DNA of 64,000 nucleotides from an uncultured Phocaeicola sp. (GCA_944321335.1 CALUKX010000002.1:110161-174160); one strand, 5' to 3'. Positions 1 to 9,010 are shown, numbered from the stretch's first letter. Program-made: numbers and translations. Notes: a model not told the origin generated them from the letters alone.

Positions 1-205
1 AGGCAACAACAGCTGCTATCAGCGTTGTATAGATAAAATATATATAATCTGATTCTTTATAGAGAAGGGATACACCGGCACATACCAGAAACATGAAACA
101 TTCGATGAGAAGCAGAATTCCCAAAATGCGGAAAATCATTTTCCGGTTTATCAGACTATTGCCGCGTCGTCCCCCTACATGTACATTATCTATGAAACTT
201 TCCAT
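1..205 (-). CDS. Probable TrkH-family potassium uptake protein, 5' end only
   Basis: Reading the minus strand from an ATG at 205 gives 68 open codons that run off the window edge. After a short basic stretch (residues 1-19) comes MIFRILGILLLIE, a hydrophobic helix, then a charged turn (YKESD) and a second hydrophobic stretch. This resembles the N-terminus of TrkH/KtrB potassium transporter subunits of Bacteroidetes as I remember them; the pore loops that would prove it lie outside the window. An internal ATG at codon 19 is an alternative start. The gene diverges from the coiled-coil gene at 370 across an AT-rich gap. Confidence 0.55.
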   Translation of the reverse strand, partial: MESFIDNVHVGGRRGNSLINRKMIFRILGILLLIECFMFLVCAGVSLLYKESDYIYFIYTTLIAAVVA

Positions 206-369
206 TTTATCGGGTTTATTTATGCAAAACTAATGAAAAGATAGGACTTATATATGCATTTTAGCTATAAATCTCCAATAAAGGAAGCTTTGATATGCTT
301 GATTCCAGAAAAATTGTGTATTTTTCGAAACAAATATGTTAAATCATTAATTTTTCATCCGAATCATAT

Positions 370-2541
370 ATGGGCAAACTTACTTTTCACCTGATTAAAA
401 AACTGACAGGTGTAGATATCCAGCAGTTGCAGGAAGACAACGATACTCTGCTTATCAAGAACCAACAATTAGCAATAGACATCAAGGATGCCAACAAAGA
501 GGTGGCCTACAAACGTACCCAACTCACCGAAACTCAAAACGAGCTCTCCACCGCCCAAAAGGAGATTACCACACTGCAAGAATCAATTTCTTCCTTGCAA
601 AAGGATATTTCAAAACTTCAGGAAGAGATTTCCATACTGCAATCGGCCAAAGAGGATAGCCTGAACAAACTGCAGTCGAGTGCCGAAGAGGCTTTGTCTC
701 AGGAGAATCTGGTCAACCAGCTCAATAACCAGTTGAACGGAGCTGAGGAACAGATCAATGCACTGACCTTACAGAAAGCCGAATTGGAAAAGAAATTGGA
801 TGAATCGGCCGATAAAGAAAAAGAAATACGCCAGCAGATTGAGATTTTTTCCGCCCATAATCATCAGCTGGAAGAAGCCAAACAGGCCTTAGAGGATAAG
901 GTTGCCGAACTGTCTTCCGAAAACGCTTCGCTGAAAGAGGAAAAGAACGCTTTTGTACAGACTACCGATGAGTCGGAAACCGAAATACAGAAACTGGTCG
1001 AATCGCTGACTGCATTACAGCAGGAATATGATTCCATGAAACAGGCACACCAGACACTGCTGGATTCGCAGACACATTGGCAACAGGAAAAGGAGGAACT
1101 GGAACACACCGTCCAGCAGCTTATCCAGAAAAACGGAAATCTGGAACATAATCTGGAGGATGTACGGAAGCAAGATGATGAACTGAAAGAAACCAACCGT
1201 CAGCTTCAATCAGCCCTTTCAGCCCAACAAGCTACCATTGAAGCAACATCCGACGACAAGCAGGCACTCATTCAGGAGATAAGTGAGCTGCAGAAAAGGA
1301 ATGCCCGACTGGAAGAGGAAAATAATAACCTCCAATATAAGATTGAAGAATTGGAGAATAGAGCCGATTCTACCCAACCCATATCCGAAAACGGTAAAGT
1401 GCCCGAGGAAACAGAGGATGAGAATATTCCGGAGATGGAACTCTCCCCTGCAGATGATACCGATACCTCCGGAAAAGAAACCGATTCTTCTCAAACCGAA
1501 ACAGAGCAGATCGGAGAAGAATCTAAAGCAGACGATGCAACTCCAATGCCGGATGAAACGGAAGCGGATAAAGAATCTGTAACCCCAAACGGAACAGGAG
1601 AAACTGAAAAGACAAAGAATGAGCCAGAAGATATCCTGCATGCCTATCAGGACATGAAGATGAAGCTCGAACAGAGCACCTTGCACTACCCCTATACCCG
1701 AATCACCACCGAACCCGACGGATCTCAGTTCATCTTCGAATCGAAGACCCTGCAGCTGAAAGCCGAGCTGTTTATCTGGGGTGTGGAAGGAAAGGAAGTT
1801 ATTTTGGACGATACACACTTCATCGCTTACGACAAGATCGCCGACATCGAAGGAATGGAAACCCCGTTCTCTACCGAAGTGATGGAATGTGATTTTTCCG
1901 ATGAAGGCAATGCAACCGAAGTGGCGGAAACTTTACTTATGGCTATCTGCAGCTACCGCCCTATCCAGATTACCTATCGGGATAAGAACGGACGTATAAG
2001 CAACCGCAACCTATACTGGATCAGTTTCCTTCCACAGAACGGAAAACGGATCCGTCTGCCCCACGAAGGAATCTTCCGTGATATGTTTTCCAGCGATATA
2101 GATCCCGACCATATCATTGCCATGTGTGCACATTACCCGGATCCGCGTATCTTCGTCATCAACCAGATACAGACCATCCGGATATTCGAAGCCTTCGTTA
2201 CAACTGCAGAGGGAATCAATGCCCAGATCGACGGCCTATACAGTGCATTGCTTGTGGAACAGCCTGAGGCTGCCGAAATGATTTATCAGTGTATCCCCGA
2301 CAAGTTCCGCAGACTTCCTGCCGTGATAGCAAACCGCGCACACTATGAAGTGGTAACAGGCAATTACGAGGAAGCGATGAAACTCTATCTGTCAATCAAT
2401 CCGAAAACAAGGATTGCCGACAATCTTACGTGGGAAACAGCCAATGCAAATGATTTCGATGATCTGATCGGCCACGATATCGCAGCCGAAGCTTTCACCC
2501 AACTCAAGGAAGCCCTGCGTGAAGAAGGATGGGATATCTGA
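370..2541 (+). CDS. Long coiled-coil protein with a WYL-like C-terminal region
   Basis: A 723-residue protein with no signal peptide. Residues about 10-335 are an almost unbroken heptad-rich coiled coil (Leu/Glu/Gln/Lys). Residues about 335-425 are a low-complexity acidic Glu/Thr/Asp linker. The globular C-terminus from about 430 contains a segment (AICSYRPIQITYRDKNGR near 530, then NLYWISF) that looks like a WYL-type beta domain, followed by a helical tail with tetratricopeptide-like character (around 630-700). WYL domains often sense ligands or nucleic acid; here the role is unknown. It stands alone and ends at a strong hairpin terminator. The domain assignment is tentative; the coding call is firm from length and codon use. 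Confidence 0.85.
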   Translation: MGKLTFHLIKKLTGVDIQQLQEDNDTLLIKNQQLAIDIKDANKEVAYKRTQLTETQNELSTAQKEITTLQESISSLQKDISKLQEEISILQSAKEDSLNKLQSSAEEALSQENLVNQLNNQLNGAEEQINALTLQKAELEKKLDESADKEKEIRQQIEIFSAHNHQLEEAKQALEDKVAELSSENASLKEEKNAFVQTTDESETEIQKLVESLTALQQEYDSMKQAHQTLLDSQTHWQQEKEELEHTVQQLIQKNGNLEHNLEDVRKQDDELKETNRQLQSALSAQQATIEATSDDKQALIQEISELQKRNARLEEENNNLQYKIEELENRADSTQPISENGKVPEETEDENIPEMELSPADDTDTSGKETDSSQTETEQIGEESKADDATPMPDETEADKESVTPNGTGETEKTKNEPEDILHAYQDMKMKLEQSTLHYPYTRITTEPDGSQFIFESKTLQLKAELFIWGVEGKEVILDDTHFIAYDKIADIEGMETPFSTEVMECDFSDEGNATEVAETLLMAICSYRPIQITYRDKNGRISNRNLYWISFLPQNGKRIRLPHEGIFRDMFSSDIDPDHIIAMCAHYPDPRIFVINQIQTIRIFEAFVTTAEGINAQIDGLYSALLVEQPEAAEMIYQCIPDKFRRLPAVIANRAHYEVVTGNYEEAMKLYLSINPKTRIADNLTWETANANDFDDLIGHDIAAEAFTQLKEALREEGWDI

Positions 2542-2563
2542 TCCCTTCGGAAAAGACAAAAAG

Positions 2564-2607
2564 AAATCCGCTCCAAACTCGTTTCATGTCCGGAGCGGAT
2601 TTTTTTA
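2564..2607. terminator. Bidirectional intrinsic terminator
   Basis: An 11-bp perfect stem (AAATCCGCTCC at 2564-2574 with its complement at 2592-2602) is followed by a T-run on the plus strand and an interrupted T-run on the minus strand. It separates the convergent coiled-coil gene and the beta-lactamase-fold lipoprotein gene. Confidence 0.85.
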
Positions 2608-2616
2608 TGTATCATA

Positions 2617-3483
2617 CTATTGCTTGTTCGGAAGAAAAGCGGGTGACGGCAGATGCATTCCCGCTACAACCAATCCGTTCTCTTCGGCATATTGCAGAAA
2701 GTATTTCCGCGAAAGAATGGCCAGCCGTTTGTCCATATCGAAAGAAGCACAGATATCGGGATAAGGCAACTGCAAGGCCGCTCCATGAATCAGGTCGCCT
2801 ACGACAAGCAGCTTTCCCGTCTTAAACACGGTATGCCCCGGAGTATGTCCGATAGCGTTCAGAGTCAACACATTTCCAGGCAAGGTATCACCGAACTCAA
2901 AAAGATGCAGACGGTCCTTATAGGCTGTCATGGTTTTTACCACCTGTGCCTTCTTATCGTCCGGCATGGACATCCATCCGTCGTACTCCATCTTGGCTGC
3001 AAAGACTTCAGCTTTAGGAAAAACTACACTGTCGCCTTTCATCATACCTCCTATATGATTACCGTGGAAATGTGTCAGATAGATATAATCGATATCCTCT
3101 GGGGTGATTCCCATCGTTTTCAAGTGTGGCAGCAGACAACTGCTTGAATCACCCAATCCGGTATCGAACAAGATTCGCTTGCCGTTTGTCTGCACCAAGA
3201 AAGTACTCATGGAAGCCGGAACCCCTTCCTGAAGTCCCAGGCTGTCGATAACCTGTTTGGAAGCACCCTCGAACAAGGAACTTGGCATCAGCTTGGGGGC
3301 TGCATTATCTTGGATCCAAGTAACCGCCAGAGTGTCCAGCTGAATCGTTTTCAGACCTTCTGTTTCTGTCGCTATCGTATCTGTCATTTCTACCGTGATA
3401 TCCTGTTTGCCCGATTTGCCCCCACAAGAAGCAAGAAACAATACCGACAAACCAATTACCCATTTATTCATGTTCTGTCTCAT
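2617..3483 (-). CDS. Metallo-beta-lactamase-fold lipoprotein with altered metal motif
   Basis: A 288-residue protein. Residues 1-20 form a lipoprotein signal peptide with lipobox LASC (Cys20), so the product should be anchored to a membrane outside the cytoplasm. The rest is an MBL-fold hydrolase: THFHGNHIGGM near residue 137, a GHTPGH ligand histidine near 213, VVGDLIH near 228, and AGMHLPSP near the C-terminus. The family motif is HxHxDH; here the aspartate codon is AAT (Asn), which removes a metal-2 ligand and the usual catalytic base. It may therefore be mono-metallic, altered in activity or inactive. Substrate unknown. A possible minus-strand -7 box (TATTTTTG) lies at 3512-3519. Confidence 0.85.
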   Translation of the reverse strand: MRQNMNKWVIGLSVLFLASCGGKSGKQDITVEMTDTIATETEGLKTIQLDTLAVTWIQDNAAPKLMPSSLFEGASKQVIDSLGLQEGVPASMSTFLVQTNGKRILFDTGLGDSSSCLLPHLKTMGITPEDIDYIYLTHFHGNHIGGMMKGDSVVFPKAEVFAAKMEYDGWMSMPDDKKAQVVKTMTAYKDRLHLFEFGDTLPGNVLTLNAIGHTPGHTVFKTGKLLVVGDLIHGAALQLPYPDICASFDMDKRLAILSRKYFLQYAEENGLVVAGMHLPSPAFLPNKQ

Positions 3484-3707
3484 AATACCCCTTTATTTTT
3501 ATGTTGTACTACAAAAATACACTTTATTCTCATTTTCCTAAATAATCAGGGAACAATATTGCTATTTTTATCTTATTTGACGCCTATTCCCGAATGACTT
3601 TGCAAATATTCCGATGCGTCTTTATATTTCAGACAATGTATTTTAACATTTTTCGGAATATCCTTTGATATTTTGGCGAAACATCAAGAGATTCCACCTT
3701 CAAATCT

Positions 3708-4301
3708 CTACACGAATGAAATCATGCGGCAATCGAGTTCCACTTCGCCGAATTCGATCATCGCATTGAACAGACGGATTTTTGAATAGTTGCCAAGATC
3801 ATCCGCACGGATATCCGCTTCATGAATGATCCCATTATCCAACAAATATTGGCGGTTGGTACCTGCCAATAAGGGTATCCGAGGAGTTGACCATCTATAT
3901 CCGTCCCATAATGCGATATTGGCAATGGAAGTATCGGTCAGCAGTCCGTTCTTTACAATAAGTATCTCATCAGCCTGTCCCCGACATCCGAAAAGCCTGT
4001 CCAAAGAAGAACGGTCAACAGATTTCAATGAATAATCAATTTCATCATCGGCAACAAGTTTTAAGGAACGGACAGGACGGATATGGTATGGGATATATTC
4101 GATCTTCCGGATTTCATCATCATATTCTATCCGGCAACGGGTGCGCTCCTTGTATTTTTCAGGAACAAGCAGACCGGGCAGACACATCGCATCCCCTTTT
4201 CCGAAAACGGAATGCATCGTAGCCGCCATTCTTCGGATATGATAATCCAAACGGTATATACGACCACATTCAATATGGATTGTTTCAATAAATCGGCACA
4301 T
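3708..4301 (-). CDS. pabC: Aminotransferase class IV, probable 4-amino-4-deoxychorismate lyase
   Basis: A 197-residue PLP-dependent class IV (branched-chain aminotransferase fold) protein, short for the family, as is usual in Bacteroidales. Visible features are a basic RLDYHIRRM near the N-terminus, LKSVDR near 105 (candidate PLP lysine region), and LLTDTSIANIALW near 130, the conserved cofactor-phosphate loop. The start overlaps the end of pabB by 17 bp, so the two are translationally coupled. By context it converts aminodeoxychorismate to p-aminobenzoate and pyruvate for folate synthesis. The fold alone would not distinguish it from a D-amino-acid or branched-chain aminotransferase; the neighbour decides. 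Confidence 0.85.
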   Translation of the reverse strand: MCRFIETIHIECGRIYRLDYHIRRMAATMHSVFGKGDAMCLPGLLVPEKYKERTRCRIEYDDEIRKIEYIPYHIRPVRSLKLVADDEIDYSLKSVDRSSLDRLFGCRGQADEILIVKNGLLTDTSIANIALWDGYRWSTPRIPLLAGTNRQYLLDNGIIHEADIRADDLGNYSKIRLFNAMIEFGEVELDCRMISFV

Positions 4302-5283
4302 AAATCTTTTGTTTCATTTCATTATACTCTGCACGAACATCACTTTGGAAAGTGATGCCTCCTCCACTTTTAAATACCATTGTCCCGTCCGGCAACTGTT
4401 CGATAAAACGGATCAGTACGGCACTATCCAGATTTTTCCCGTCGAAGAAACCCGCAACTCCCGTATAGAATCCTCGTTCGTATGTTTCGGCCTCTCGGAT
4501 AATATCCACGGTCTTTTTCTTTGGTGCTCCGGTAATCGAACCGGCAGGCAGCATGCGGAAGAACAGATCGCCCAGACGTGTTGCATAATCTTCTGGCAAA
4601 CGGCCACGGATTTCCGAACTCATCTGCAGCAAAGGTCCTTTGTGAGTTTGCAACTTATCGATATAGCGATACCGGGTTACGGTCACACCATCGGATATCT
4701 GACTCAAATCATTGCGTATCAAATCGGTAATTGTAGCATGTTCGGCCGATTCCTTCATATCTTCCAGCAGACGATTCTCCGCATCGGGTAAAGTCGCATC
4801 AATAGTTCCTTTCATCGGATAAGAACAAATCATCCCATCGATTATCCGTACAAAGATTTCCGGAGAAAAAACCACGAACTTATCTTTCATCCACAATTTG
4901 TATCTCGCTTCCGCATAATCGAAAATCTGTCGCAACGTCAGATCGGTCTTTACAGGTGTGGCACAAGTCAGATTGGTCAGAAACGAGTTTCCTGCATGCA
5001 GGTTACGGGAAACCACATCAAACGAACGGCGATACGATTCGAACGATTCCGGTTGTGTTTCCCAAAGGAAATCCAAAGGTTTCGCGGTTCCTGTATTTCC
5101 GGCGTTCGTCACTTCCGGAAAACGATATAAAAGTTCATCCGAAGGGATATCCTCCGGACGTTCTACAATACACCGTTTCTCATCGAAACCAATCAGAAAG
5201 AAAAAGCTCTTTCCTTGCTTGCCCCACAAGTTCATCTTCGCAACCGCCTCATCCCGATTGCAGAAAGAAAGAGAAGTCTTCAT
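4285..5283 (-). CDS. pabB: Aminodeoxychorismate synthase component I (chorismate-binding)
   Basis: A 332-residue chorismate-utilising enzyme of the TrpE/PabB superfamily. The core motifs are present: NSFLTNLTCATPV near 98, VRIIDG near 143, MKGTIDA near 157, FRMLPAGSITGAPKKKT near 245, and the C-terminal ERGFYTGVAGFF and SGGGITFQSD. It is shorter than E. coli PabB because the N-terminal beta region is reduced. With a glutamine amidotransferase subunit (not in the window) it makes 4-amino-4-deoxychorismate from chorismate. It lies between ybaN (4-bp overlap at 5280-5283) and pabC (17-bp overlap), forming a tight operon. Confidence 0.92.
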   Translation of the reverse strand: MKTSLSFCNRDEAVAKMNLWGKQGKSFFFLIGFDEKRCIVERPEDIPSDELLYRFPEVTNAGNTGTAKPLDFLWETQPESFESYRRSFDVVSRNLHAGNSFLTNLTCATPVKTDLTLRQIFDYAEARYKLWMKDKFVVFSPEIFVRIIDGMICSYPMKGTIDATLPDAENRLLEDMKESAEHATITDLIRNDLSQISDGVTVTRYRYIDKLQTHKGPLLQMSSEIRGRLPEDYATRLGDLFFRMLPAGSITGAPKKKTVDIIREAETYERGFYTGVAGFFDGKNLDSAVLIRFIEQLPDGTMVFKSGGGITFQSDVRAEYNEMKQKIYVPIY

Positions 5284-5645
5284 TTAGCAGTCCGTGTCTT
5301 GAATGATAATATATAAACAGTCACACTGATTACGACTACCGCCATTATCGCTTTAAGCCACCACTGCGGGAACAGGAAGATGATGCAGTGCAAGCCTGTT
5401 ATCCACAACAAAGCCAAGGCGATGACTTTAGCCCGTAAAGGTATCGACCGGTCTTCCCGGAAACTCTTGATGTATGGTCCCAGATAACGATGCGACAACA
5501 ACCATCCGTACATCCTCGGAGAACTGCGGAAAAACAAGGCAGCCGACAGCAGCAGGAAAGGTGTGGTAGGAAGCACCGGCAGGAAAATACCCAAGATACC
5601 CAATACCAGCGAGATACAACCCAGTATGACGAAAATGTATTTCAT
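5280..5645 (-). CDS. YbaN/DUF454 family inner-membrane protein
   Basis: A 121-residue protein with three or four hydrophobic segments. It carries the DUF454 signature GILGIFLPVLPTTPFLLL (residues about 16-34) followed by SAALFFRSSPRMYGWL. Function is unknown in the family. It is the first gene of a three-gene operon with pabB and pabC (4-bp overlap with pabB). The promoter -7 box (TATCTTTGC, 5650-5658) ends only five bases before the ATG, so the message may be leaderless. Confidence 0.88.
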   Translation of the reverse strand: MKYIFVILGCISLVLGILGIFLPVLPTTPFLLLSAALFFRSSPRMYGWLLSHRYLGPYIKSFREDRSIPLRAKVIALALLWITGLHCIIFLFPQWWLKAIMAVVVISVTVYILSFKTRTAK

Positions 5646-5649
5646 GCTT

Positions 5650-5704
5650 GCAAAGATACATCGAATTTATGGTATTGCCTATTAAAATAAAAACTCTACC
5701 TTTG
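5650..5704. promoter_or_regulatory. Divergent promoter region, ybaN (minus) and galM (plus)
   Basis: Minus strand: TATCTTTGC at 5650-5658 drives ybaN. Plus strand: ATTG at 5674-5677, a 19-bp spacer, then TACCTTTG at 5697-5704 drives galM, 29 bp before its ATG. Both fit the Bacteroidetes TTTG-N19-TAnnTTTG consensus, galM better than ybaN. Confidence 0.65.
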
Positions 5705-5733
5705 TGATACGCTTTAATTAACTTAAAATTACT

Positions 5734-6879
5734 ATGACATACAGAAAACTATACTCTATTGCGGGTATCGGACTGGCAGCCGTATTGCTGGCTTCATGCT
5801 CCACTCAGAAGTTTGTCAGTGCTTCGGGACTCGATAGCCGGAATTTCTTAGAGAAAGTCGACGGAAAGAAGACGGCTTTGTATAAGATAACAAACAAGAA
5901 CGGTATGGAGGCTTGCATAACCAATTACGGTGCCCGAGTGGTATCGCTTATGGTTCCCGATAAGGACGGACAACTGCAGGATGTAGTCTGTGGCTTTCCC
6001 ACCATTCAGGAATATACAGGCCAGTCGCAGAATCACGGAGCAATTGTAGGACGTTATATCGGACGTATCCTCGGTGCAAAATATACCCTTGATGGCGTAG
6101 AATATAAGCTGCAGGCCAACCATCAGTTGGGACATACGGCTCATGGTGGAAATCCGAATTTCGGCGCACGTATGTGGAAGGTCGTAAGGACTACTCCGTC
6201 GTCGGTTACTCTCTCCTATCTTTCTCCCGATGGTGAAAACGGTTTCCCCGGAAATCTGAAAGTGACCCTTACCTATACCATAACTGATGACAATGCCCTC
6301 GATCTCCGTTTCGAAGCCACTACCGACAAGCCGACGGTTCTGAACCTCTGCAACCATTCGTTCTTCAATATCTCGGGCAATCTCAACAAAAGCGTGGAAG
6401 ACCAGATCATGTGGGTGGACGGTGATTATTTCACCCCATACGATAAGAATAAATGTGTAACAGGAGAAATGTGGCCTGTCGAATCCACTCCGCTCAACTT
6501 CAAGCAGCCTCATGCCATCGGAGATCATATCAATGATAAATACGGTCAGTTGGGAATAGTAAACGGCTACGACCATGCTTGGGTGTTGAACAATCCCGGA
6601 GATGATACCAGACCGGCCATGTGGGTGTACGACAAACAGAGCGGACGTAAGATGGAAGTCTATACCACCGAACCGGGTATCCATATCTATACCGGCAACG
6701 GACTGAAAGGAAAGGTGAAGGGAAAGAACGATATCTACTACCCTTTCCGAGCCGCAGTTTGCTTCGAAACCTGCCATTTCCAGGACAGTCCCAACAATCC
6801 GCAGTTCGCGTCTACCGCCTTACATCCCGGAGAAACATTCAAAAGCCATACGGCATTCAAGTTTTCTATCGGAGAATAA
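5734..6879 (+). CDS. galM: Aldose 1-epimerase (mutarotase), lipoprotein form
   Basis: A 381-residue protein with a lipoprotein signal (residues 1-21, lipobox LLASC) and a GalM-type beta-sandwich. Visible motifs are ACITNYGARVVSLMVP near 50, the LQANHQLGHTAHGG substrate region near 125-140, LNLCNHSFFNISG near 205, NGYDHAWVL near 280, and the C-terminal GNGLKG and AVCFETCHFQDSPN. GalM interconverts alpha and beta anomers of galactose and glucose. Export as a lipoprotein is common for Bacteroidales copies, which act on sugars outside the cytoplasm. It is a single gene with its own promoter and a strong terminator. Confidence 0.93.
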   Translation: MTYRKLYSIAGIGLAAVLLASCSTQKFVSASGLDSRNFLEKVDGKKTALYKITNKNGMEACITNYGARVVSLMVPDKDGQLQDVVCGFPTIQEYTGQSQNHGAIVGRYIGRILGAKYTLDGVEYKLQANHQLGHTAHGGNPNFGARMWKVVRTTPSSVTLSYLSPDGENGFPGNLKVTLTYTITDDNALDLRFEATTDKPTVLNLCNHSFFNISGNLNKSVEDQIMWVDGDYFTPYDKNKCVTGEMWPVESTPLNFKQPHAIGDHINDKYGQLGIVNGYDHAWVLNNPGDDTRPAMWVYDKQSGRKMEVYTTEPGIHIYTGNGLKGKVKGKNDIYYPFRAAVCFETCHFQDSPNNPQFASTALHPGETFKSHTAFKFSIGE

Positions 6880-6890
6880 GAGATAAAGCA

Positions 6891-6924
6891 AAGGAGAAGA
6901 CCATCAACGGTCTTCTCCTTTTTC
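6891..6924. terminator. Intrinsic terminator after galM
   Basis: A 12-bp perfect stem (6891-6902 with 6909-6920), six-base loop and short T-run. It can also serve the minus-strand small ORF that ends at 6953. Confidence 0.85.
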
Positions 6925-6952
6925 ATTCCATGAAGGGAAAAACAAACGAGAG

Positions 6953-7120
6953 TCAGAATAATTTAATCCATCGTTCTCCTCCGGAAAGGTTCTGGAGGAA
7001 ATAGACTAACGCAAAGGACAAAGCTATCACCACAAAACAACTGATACAGAATATCAATTTGCCTCCGGGACTCATTGCCTTGAACGTATTCCGACTATCC
7101 TTCAAAATTTTCTCAATCAT
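6953..7120 (-). CDS. Small hypothetical membrane protein (55 aa)
   Basis: A short minus-strand ORF from ATG at 7120 to TGA at 6953. The product has a basic amphipathic N-terminus (about residues 1-20, MIEKILKDSRNTFKAMSPGG), one clear transmembrane helix (about 22-43, rich in Ile, Val, Phe and Cys), and a short polar tail. It fills the gap between galM and umuD, shares the galM terminator, and is too clean to be a chance frame, but I do not recognise the family. A weak AGG lies just before the ATG. Confidence 0.5.
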   Translation of the reverse strand: MIEKILKDSRNTFKAMSPGGKLIFCISCFVVIALSFALVYFLQNLSGGERWIKLF

Positions 7121-7226
7121 AACCTAATTATTATCTATTACACTGCAAAGATTCTTGAAGGATGTGCCATATTAATGCACAGGAAAAGTATTTTTTTGTT
7201 CCGTTTCCATTATCCGTAGAAAACAT

Positions 7227-7235
7227 TAATTTTGC
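7227..7235 (+). promoter_or_regulatory. umuDC promoter -7 box
   Basis: TAATTTTGC at 7227-7235 matches TAnnTTTGC; a weak TTTC lies 19 bp upstream at 7204-7207. The box is 20 bp before the umuD ATG. No LexA-like palindrome is evident to me. Confidence 0.55.
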
Positions 7236-7255
7236 ATATCTAGAAACCGAAACGA

Positions 7256-7705
7256 ATGACTAAACTGATTCTTTATTCAGCCGATCTGAGCACCCATCTG
7301 GAACTGCTTTTCGCCGATCAGGGTGTGAGAGCCGGATTCCCTAGTCCGGCCCAGGATTATCTTAGCGATTCGCTCGACCTCAACAAAGAGCTGATACGCC
7401 ATCCGGCCACTACCTTCTATGCCAAGGCCGTAGGTGATTCGATGATCGGGTTCGGTATTTCCGACGGTGATCTGCTTGTCATCGATAAGGGTATCGATCC
7501 GGTAGATGGAGATATCGTGGTAGCTTTTATCGACGGTGAATTTACCTTGAAACGCATCCGTAAGGACGAGAATGAGGATTGTGTATGGCTCGTTCCCGGA
7601 AATCCCGAATATGAACCTATCAAGGTGACCGAAGAGAATAATTTCATCATCTGGGGTGTTCTTACCTACAATATCAAACGACAACTTAACCGTAACCGCA
7701 AATGA
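7256..7705 (+). CDS. umuD: UmuD-like autoproteolytic subunit of translesion polymerase V
   Basis: A 149-residue S24 (LexA/UmuD) peptidase. The predicted self-cleavage site is the Ala-Gly pair in GVRAGFPSP near residue 25. The catalytic serine is in VGDSMIG near 62 and the lysine in EFTLKRIR near 99, with normal family spacing. In the SOS response RecA filaments trigger self-cleavage, giving UmuD', which binds UmuC. The stop overlaps the umuC start by 4 bp, so the subunits are translationally coupled. There is no N-terminal DNA-binding domain, which separates it from LexA. Confidence 0.92.
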   Translation: MTKLILYSADLSTHLELLFADQGVRAGFPSPAQDYLSDSLDLNKELIRHPATTFYAKAVGDSMIGFGISDGDLLVIDKGIDPVDGDIVVAFIDGEFTLKRIRKDENEDCVWLVPGNPEYEPIKVTEENNFIIWGVLTYNIKRQLNRNRK

Positions 7706-8970
7706 TAGCGTTGGTCGACTGCAACAATTTCTATGCATCCTGCGAACGTGTGTTCAATCCGGCATTGAACGGCAAGCCCGTAGTCATCCTTTCCAACAAC
7801 GACGGATGTATCATTGCACGTAGCAACGAAGCCAAGATGTTGGGGATCGGGATGGGTACTCCGTTTTATCAGGCTCGTGAGATGCTCGAGAAGCATCAGG
7901 TGGCAGTCTTCAGCAGTAACTATAACCTCTATGGCGATATGAGCCGAAGAGTGATGATGCTGCTTTCCGAATTTACTCCGAACCTCATCCAGTATTCCAT
8001 CGACGAAGCATTCATGGACCTTTCCGGTTTGGGAGAAGGTGAAACATTGCGCGATTACGGCAAACGGATAGTACGTACGGTCACACGTGGTACAGGTATT
8101 CCTGTAACGATGGGTATCGGTCCTACCAAGACATTGGCCAAGCTTGCAAGCCGTTTCGGGAAGAAATACAAGGGTTACGAAGGTGTCTGTATCATCGATA
8201 CGGAGGAGAAACGTGAGAAGGCGCTGAAGGCTTGCGATATAGGTGATGTGTGGGGTATCGGACGACGGCACAGGAAACGGATGTATTATTTCGATATCCG
8301 TACGGCTTGGGATTTCTGCTGTAAGTCCGAAAGTTGGGTACGGAAATATTTTACCGTTACTGGCGTGCGTACATGGAAGGAGCTGCAGGGGATCGATTGT
8401 ATCGTGGAAGATGATATGACCGATAAGAAGAGTATCTGTACCAGCCGGAGTTTTCCGGGTCAGGGTATCAATCGATTGGAGGTATTGGAAGAGGCTGTAG
8501 CCAATTTTACTGCAGCCTGTGCCCGTAAGTTGAAGGAACAGGACAGCTGCTGCAGCGGACTCACTGTTTTCGCTTATACGAGCCGTTTCCGTGAAGATAT
8601 AGTCTCCTACCAGATTAACCGGAACATTCATTTACAGGTGCCTACAAACGATACTCAGGAGCTTGTTTCCACATCAGTAAAGATGCTTCGGGAATCATGG
8701 ATCGGAAACGGTGCCTTGTATAAGAAAGCGGGAGTCATCGTTTGGGATATCTGCCCCGATACGGCCATCCAGACTTCCCTTTTCGATACGGTCGACCGTG
8801 AGAAACAAGCCCGTCTGGCTGCAGCCATCGATGCCATCAACCGAAAGAACGGACACAATACGGTAAAGGTTGCCGTACAAGGCTTCGACAAGAGTTGGCA
8901 TCTTACCTGCGAACATATCAGCAAGCAATATACGACGAATCTCAATGAGGTGATACGTGTAAAGACCTAA
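7702..8970 (+). CDS. umuC: Y-family DNA polymerase, catalytic subunit of polymerase V
   Basis: A 422-residue protein of typical UmuC length. The palm begins with MIALVDCNNFYASCERVF (catalytic Asp at residue 6). The second metal site is in YSIDEAFMDLSGLG near 100. Helix-hairpin-helix residues (CDIGDVWGIGRR near 180) and the little-finger region follow, and the C-terminus carries the UmuC-specific extension (CPDTAIQTSLFD). It copies damaged DNA with low fidelity when bound to processed UmuD. The two genes form a closed operon ending at the hairpin at 9011. Confidence 0.94.
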   Translation: MIALVDCNNFYASCERVFNPALNGKPVVILSNNDGCIIARSNEAKMLGIGMGTPFYQAREMLEKHQVAVFSSNYNLYGDMSRRVMMLLSEFTPNLIQYSIDEAFMDLSGLGEGETLRDYGKRIVRTVTRGTGIPVTMGIGPTKTLAKLASRFGKKYKGYEGVCIIDTEEKREKALKACDIGDVWGIGRRHRKRMYYFDIRTAWDFCCKSESWVRKYFTVTGVRTWKELQGIDCIVEDDMTDKKSICTSRSFPGQGINRLEVLEEAVANFTAACARKLKEQDSCCSGLTVFAYTSRFREDIVSYQINRNIHLQVPTNDTQELVSTSVKMLRESWIGNGALYKKAGVIVWDICPDTAIQTSLFDTVDREKQARLAAAIDAINRKNGHNTVKVAVQGFDKSWHLTCEHISKQYTTNLNEVIRVKT

Positions 8971-9010
8971 CATTCCTTACAATATCAGCTACTAGTACCT
9001 ATAATAAAGA

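Noticed and set aside
5848-6777. A 309-codon open frame on the minus strand
   Set aside because: Antisense to galM; no motif.
7666-8631. A 321-codon open frame on the minus strand
   Set aside because: Antisense to umuC; no motif.
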